Assembly: GCF_020217025.1 (NCBI RefSeq)
Contig: NZ_JAIWOF010000169.1
Span: forward strand, 1-10,000
Length of the DNA: 10,000 bases
Direction of reading: 5' to 3'
DNA from: Flavobacterium sp.
Lineage (GTDB): Bacteria; Bacteroidota; Bacteroidia; Flavobacteriales; Flavobacteriaceae
This document shows positions 7,208-10,000 of the stretch, one piece after another (positions within the stretch are counted from its first letter, which is position 1; each line of letters starts with the position of its first letter). The translations under genes and the position numbers were made by a program. Below the pieces are notes generated by a model. It did no database searches and was not told the origin of the DNA. It was given only the letters and a program-made list of their open reading frames with translations.

Positions 7208-7221
7208 ATCCCTAACGGGAT
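7208..7221 (-). repeat. REP-like palindrome copy 5, inverted, loop enlarged by one base
   Basis: ATCCC-TAAC-GGGAT on the plus strand keeps the five-pair stem of the other copies but has a four-base loop in place of three. Nothing beyond the stem matches the tail of the upstream copies. It lies between the transposase and mrr, and is the least conserved copy. Confidence 0.6.
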
Positions 7222-7278
7222 TTATAAAATTTGTTTTGTATTATTGTATTTATAAACCAAGAATGATTTTTTAAAACC

Positions 7279-8175
7279 ATGAAGAAAATTGAAATACCAA
7301 AATTCCATGAAACATTTAATCCAATTTTACAGATATTGAGTAATGGAGAGATGATTCATACTAGAGAATTACAAGATTTGGTTATTAAGAAATATTATTC
7401 TGATTTACCTGAAGAAATGCTTAATGAGAAAACAAAATCAGGTGAAGTATTGATCAATAATAGAATTGCGTGGGGAAAATCATATCTAAAAAAAGGTGGA
7501 TATATTTTTTATCCAGAACGAGGACATGTTAAAATTACAGAGAAAGGTTTAAGTCAAAAGTCTAGTTTAACATTAAAAGATGTTGAACAAGGAACAAATA
7601 TGCTTGATTTTTATACCGAAGAAAATTTAAAGTTAAATAAATCTAAAACAGATATAAAAGTTATTGATAATGCATCTCCACAAGATTTAATTGATGAAGG
7701 TTTTTCAAAAATTGAAACAGAGGTAAAAAATGATTTATTAGATAAACTAAAAGTTATCAATCCATATTATTTTGAAAAAGTAATTCTTATTTTATTGAAG
7801 AAAATGGGTTATGGAGATTTTATAGAAACTTCTAAATCTTCAGATGGAGGAATTGATGGAATTATTAATGAAGACAAATTAGGTTTAGACAAAATTTATA
7901 TTCAGGCTAAAAGATTCAATGAGAATAAGGTAAGAGAAAAAGATATCAGAAATTTTATTGGAGCTATGAGTGGTGATACAAATAAAGGTGTTTTTGTAAC
8001 TACCTCATTATTTGATAAAGGTGCTGTTGAAAAAGCCAAAAATGCTCATCACAAAATAATTCTAATAGATGGAATTAAATTGGTTGATTTAATGCATGAG
8101 TTTAATGTTGGTGTTCAGACTAAATCTGTTTATGAAGTCAAGCAATTAGATGAAGATTTCTTTGAAGAACAATAA
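7279..8175 (+). CDS. mrr: Mrr-family restriction endonuclease (type IV)
   Basis: This 298-residue protein has two parts. An N-terminal winged-helix module (about 1-95) of the Mrr_N type shows ILSNGEMIHTRELQDLVI, a segment RIAWGKSYLKKGGYI and KITEKG. The C-terminal PD-(D/E)xK nuclease domain (about 155-275) shows NPYYFEKVILILLKKMGYGD, the catalytic D193 in SSDGGIDG, and Q209/K211 in IYIQAKRF, followed by IRNFIGAMSGDTNKGVFVTT. A charged linker joins them. Mrr enzymes cut DNA carrying foreign methylation and so defend against phage and plasmids. All nuclease residues are present. The gene is visibly more AT-rich than dnaX and ppk1, and sits beside a RAYT cluster, which suggests horizontal arrival. 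It has no partner methylase here, as expected for type IV. Its stop is one base from the convergent dnaX stop. No clear promoter is seen in 7222-7278. Confidence 0.9.
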   Translation: MKKIEIPKFHETFNPILQILSNGEMIHTRELQDLVIKKYYSDLPEEMLNEKTKSGEVLINNRIAWGKSYLKKGGYIFYPERGHVKITEKGLSQKSSLTLKDVEQGTNMLDFYTEENLKLNKSKTDIKVIDNASPQDLIDEGFSKIETEVKNDLLDKLKVINPYYFEKVILILLKKMGYGDFIETSKSSDGGIDGIINEDKLGLDKIYIQAKRFNENKVREKDIRNFIGAMSGDTNKGVFVTTSLFDKGAVEKAKNAHHKIILIDGIKLVDLMHEFNVGVQTKSVYEVKQLDEDFFEEQ

Positions 8176-8176
8176 T

Positions 8177-8872
8177 TTAAACATCCAAATCAAACGTCTT
8201 TCTCAACAAATCTAAAGCTGGATTAATTTGTTTTAAACGTTCAAATTTTTCTTGTGGAGTAAATGCGTATTTGTTTTCGGTAGTTTCATTTACTACAACT
8301 TCAATGGTAATATCGTGGTTGTGTAATTTTCCTCTTAAATAACCCATTAATTCATGGCAACCCGATAAAAATTCCTCTTTCGTACTTTGATTTGGAAGTT
8401 CTAAAGTAATGGTGGTTCCGTTTAACGTTGGATCGTTCATTTGCATGTAAGTTGCTAACAAACGCTTTCCGCTATCGGTCATTTTTTGAGCAAATTTATT
8501 CCACTGCAACAACATATCGGTTTCGTTAAACGTTTCTGAAGGTAATTCCTCTCTGTGTTTTTGAAAGGTTTGTTGTTGGGCTTCTAACTCTTTTTTCGCT
8601 TTAATACTTGCTAATGAAAGTGCCGAAACTTTAGTTCCTGTCGGATTTAAATTGGTTAAAACGGGTTTCGGAATTTCAGGAACTATTGGAGCAACTACTT
8701 CATTTTGAACTTGAGGAATTTCAGCAACTATTGGTTCGTTTATAACTGTTTCAGATACTATAACAGGTTTTGTTTCCTCAGTTGAAACCTGAGTTTTAAC
8801 CGTTGGAACTTCAGTAATAGAGTAGGAGTTGTTCTTGTAATGAGTAGCCGGAATGATAAATTTAGCTACTTT
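8177..8872 (-). CDS. dnaX: DnaX tau-specific C-terminal part, encoded in the -1 frame relative to the N-terminal part
   Basis: Reading on from the A10 run in the -1 frame gives VAKFIIPATHYKNN, a Val/Pro/Glu-rich linker of about 60 residues, a helical stretch (SALSLASIKAKKELEAQQQ), then a conserved block LLQWNKFAQKM to LDLLRKTFDLDV. This is the C-terminal end expected for flavobacterial DnaX tau, the part that links the clamp loader to polymerase and helicase. The frame is open from 8884, since an in-frame TGA lies at 8887-8885, and holds no ATG until 8515. The first 118 codons can therefore only be read by shifting from the upstream gene. Shifted product: 587 residues in total (357 plus 230). 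The 112-codon piece starting at 8515 should not be taken as an independent gene. The stop codon is one base from the mrr stop. Confidence 0.85.
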   Translation of the reverse strand, partial: KVAKFIIPATHYKNNSYSITEVPTVKTQVSTEETKPVIVSETVINEPIVAEIPQVQNEVVAPIVPEIPKPVLTNLNPTGTKVSALSLASIKAKKELEAQQQTFQKHREELPSETFNETDMLLQWNKFAQKMTDSGKRLLATYMQMNDPTLNGTTITLELPNQSTKEEFLSGCHELMGYLRGKLHNHDITIEVVVNETTENKYAFTPQEKFERLKQINPALDLLRKTFDLDV

Positions 8873-8880
8873 TTTTTTTC
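8866..8880 (-). other. dnaX slippery run (A10) with immediate zero-frame stop: frameshift or slippage site
   Basis: On the minus strand the zero frame reads GAA AAA AAA AAG TAG. It contains the heptamer A AAA AAG in the same phase as the E. coli dnaX frameshift site. The zero-frame stop directly follows the run, and the -1 frame stop lies just before it, so the two frames overlap for only about 19 nt around the run. A six-pair stem (AGTAGC 8870-8865 with GCTACT 8848-8843) starts at the run itself, with none of the spacing usual for a ribosomal stimulator. Transcriptional slippage or a homopolymer count error fits at least as well as a ribosomal shift. Confidence 0.7.
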
Positions 8881-9939
8881 TCCATCAAAAGTGATAGAGG
8901 CTAATTGCATCAAACAAAGCTCGACTAAAAGGCGTTGATTTTGACTGACTTTATATTTCAAATCACATTCATTAGCTAACTCAATTCCTTTTAATAAGAA
9001 ATCGTGCATTACTTTGTGTGATTGCGCTGCATATAAACTTTGTGCATGTTCCCCAGCTTCCAATAAAGGTAAAGTAGCCGGATTTTTACACACTAATAAA
9101 TCTCTAAAATGCGAAGCCAAACCTGCAATAAAATGATGTCCATCAAAACCTTTTGCTAAAATATCATTGTAAGCTAAAAGTAAATCCGGAATTTTATTTT
9201 CTAAAATTAAATCGGTGATTTTGATGTAATATTCAAAATCTAATACGTTTAAATTTTCAGTAACCGCTTGTCTAGTAAGGTTTTTTCCACAATAAGATAC
9301 TACTCGGTCAAAAATAGACAAAGCATCACGCATAGCACCATCTGCTTTTTGAGCAATGATGTGAAGAGCGTCGTCTTCAAAGGTAATTCCTTGTTCTTTA
9401 GCAATTTCAGCTAAGTGTTCTTTTGCATCTTTAACCGTAATTCTCTTAAAATCAAAAATTTGACAACGCGATAAAATCGTTGGAATAATTTTATGTTTTT
9501 CAGTAGTTGCTAAAATGAAAATAGCATGCTTAGGTGGTTCTTCTAATGTTTTTAGGAAAGCATTAAAAGCAGCTTGCGAAAGCATGTGCACCTCGTCAAT
9601 GATATATACTTTGTATTTTCCAGTTTGTGGAGGTATTCTAACTTGATCGATAATACTTCTAATATCATCAACACCATTATTAGAAGCCGCATCTAATTCA
9701 AAAACGTTAAAAGAGAAATCCTCATACGGATCATCATACCCTTCTTGATTGATTTTTCGAGCTAGAATTCGTGCACAAGTTGTTTTTCCTACACCACGTG
9801 GTCCAGTAAATAATAAGGCTTGTGCCAAGTGATTCGTTTCAATAGCATTCAACAAAGTATTGGTAATAGCTTGTTGCCCCACAACATCTTTAAATGTTTG
9901 CGGACGATACTTACGAGCCGATACGATAAATTGTTCCAT
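8866..9939 (-). CDS. dnaX: DNA polymerase III subunit gamma/tau, zero-frame product (gamma-like, clamp-loader core)
   Basis: This is the 357-residue ATPase subunit of the clamp loader. It shows Walker A GPRGVGKTT (46-54), Walker B VYIIDEVHML (111-120), sensor-1 FILATTEKHK (141-150) and the SRC motif LSRCQIF (157-162). MRDALSIFDRV marks domain II, and the collar domain III ends at about 350. The frame stops right after GEKKK at the A10 run, so the product has domains I-III and no tau tail, close to the content of E. coli gamma. The four-Cys zinc module normally found after Walker A is absent: the stretch 62-80 (KINQEGYDDPYEDFSFNVF) has no Cys. The upstream ATG at 9993 is rejected because it adds 18 unrelated residues and lies ahead of the predicted promoter. 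Full-length tau needs a -1 shift into the segment ending at 8177. Confidence 0.93.
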   Translation of the reverse strand: MEQFIVSARKYRPQTFKDVVGQQAITNTLLNAIETNHLAQALLFTGPRGVGKTTCARILARKINQEGYDDPYEDFSFNVFELDAASNNGVDDIRSIIDQVRIPPQTGKYKVYIIDEVHMLSQAAFNAFLKTLEEPPKHAIFILATTEKHKIIPTILSRCQIFDFKRITVKDAKEHLAEIAKEQGITFEDDALHIIAQKADGAMRDALSIFDRVVSYCGKNLTRQAVTENLNVLDFEYYIKITDLILENKIPDLLLAYNDILAKGFDGHHFIAGLASHFRDLLVCKNPATLPLLEAGEHAQSLYAAQSHKVMHDFLLKGIELANECDLKYKVSQNQRLLVELCLMQLASITFDGEKKK

Positions 9940-9955
9940 AAATTCTATTGAAACA

Positions 9956-9987
9956 CAAATATAGGTTGGGAAATTCCAAAAAGCAAA
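9956..9987 (-). promoter_or_regulatory. Bacteroidota-type promoter of dnaX
   Basis: On the minus strand a TTTG (9987-9984) is followed after 20 nt by TATATTTG (9963-9956). This is an exact fit to the flavobacterial -33 TTG and -7 TAnnTTTG consensus with allowed spacing. The -7 box ends 16 nt before the dnaX ATG at 9939, predicting a very short leader and supporting that start codon over the ATG at 9993. Confidence 0.7.
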
Positions 9988-10000
9988 TTCCAAAAACCAA

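Larger units (their letters stand above)
6568..7221 (+). mobile_element. RAYT/REP cluster: IS200-like transposase gene between REP-like palindromes
   Basis: A solitary Y1 transposase gene (6693-7154) is bracketed by five short palindromes sharing the core TCCC-GTA-GGGA. Three face one way upstream (6568, 6615, 6668) and two are inverted downstream (7155-7171 and 7208-7221). There are no terminal inverted repeats of the DDE type, no target-site duplication that I can see, and no tnpB. This matches a REP-associated tyrosine transposase with its repeats, or a degenerate IS200-type element with subterminal hairpins. The outer limits are uncertain; those given are the outermost recognisable palindromes. 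Confidence 0.75.

Noticed and set aside
7239..7246. TATTATTG as a -7 box for mrr
   Set aside because: It has one mismatch to TAnnTTTG and no TTG at 17-23 nt upstream, so I do not call it a promoter.
8177..8515. Independent 112-residue gene starting at 8515
   Set aside because: Its sequence is the conserved C-terminal end of DnaX tau, and the same frame stays open upstream to the A10 run, so it is part of dnaX.
9940..9993. Longer N-terminus for DnaX from the ATG at 9993
   Set aside because: The extra residues are unlike DnaX, and a consensus promoter with its -7 box at 9963-9956 lies downstream of that ATG.

Overview
The window looks like chromosomal DNA of a member of the Bacteroidota, most likely Flavobacteriaceae (Flavobacterium or a close relative). 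The supporting signs are the low GC content, the absence of Shine-Dalgarno sequences before good start codons, a TTG-N20-TATATTTG promoter of the Bacteroidota type (consensus TTG / TAnnTTTG) ahead of dnaX, and a large secreted protein with DUF11-like and HYR-like modules of the sort flavobacteria export by the type IX system. The genus is inferred from protein character; no search was run.

Layout. (1) 1-2826, minus strand: a two-gene unit. A 160-residue exported protein of unknown function is followed after 10 nt by the first 777 codons of a giant surface or secreted protein that runs off the left edge. (2) 2827-3093: a divergent intergenic region with one imperfect hairpin. (3) 3094-6561, plus strand: a compact polyphosphate operon, sixA-ppk1-ppx, with a 20 nt overlap and then an 8 nt gap. 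PPK1 makes polyphosphate, the Ppx/GppA-family protein probably degrades it, and the SixA-type phosphatase is their likely co-regulated partner. (4) 6568-7221: a REP-associated tyrosine transposase (RAYT, IS200-like, no TnpB) between small palindromes, three in one orientation upstream and two inverted downstream. The third palindrome runs into the transposase start codon and the fourth abuts its stop codon. (5) 7279-8175, plus: an Mrr-type (type IV) restriction endonuclease, visibly more AT-rich than its neighbours. (6) 8177-9939, minus: dnaX, the clamp-loader gamma/tau subunit, convergent with mrr and separated from it by one base.

The most notable feature is that dnaX is split by a frameshift at a run of ten A residues. 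The zero frame stops immediately after the run, giving a 357-residue gamma-like product that ends at the end of the clamp-loader core. The tau-specific part (230 more residues) lies in the -1 frame, which has no ATG until its last 112 codons. The run holds the Escherichia coli dnaX slippery heptamer A AAA AAG in the same phase. This is either real recoding (ribosomal -1 shift or transcriptional slippage), arranged the opposite way round from E. coli because here tau needs the shift, or a homopolymer length error in the assembly.

The RAYT/REP cluster and the mrr gene together form a small accessory insert between two housekeeping loci, ppx and dnaX. No CRISPR array, tRNA, rRNA or convincing riboswitch is present.
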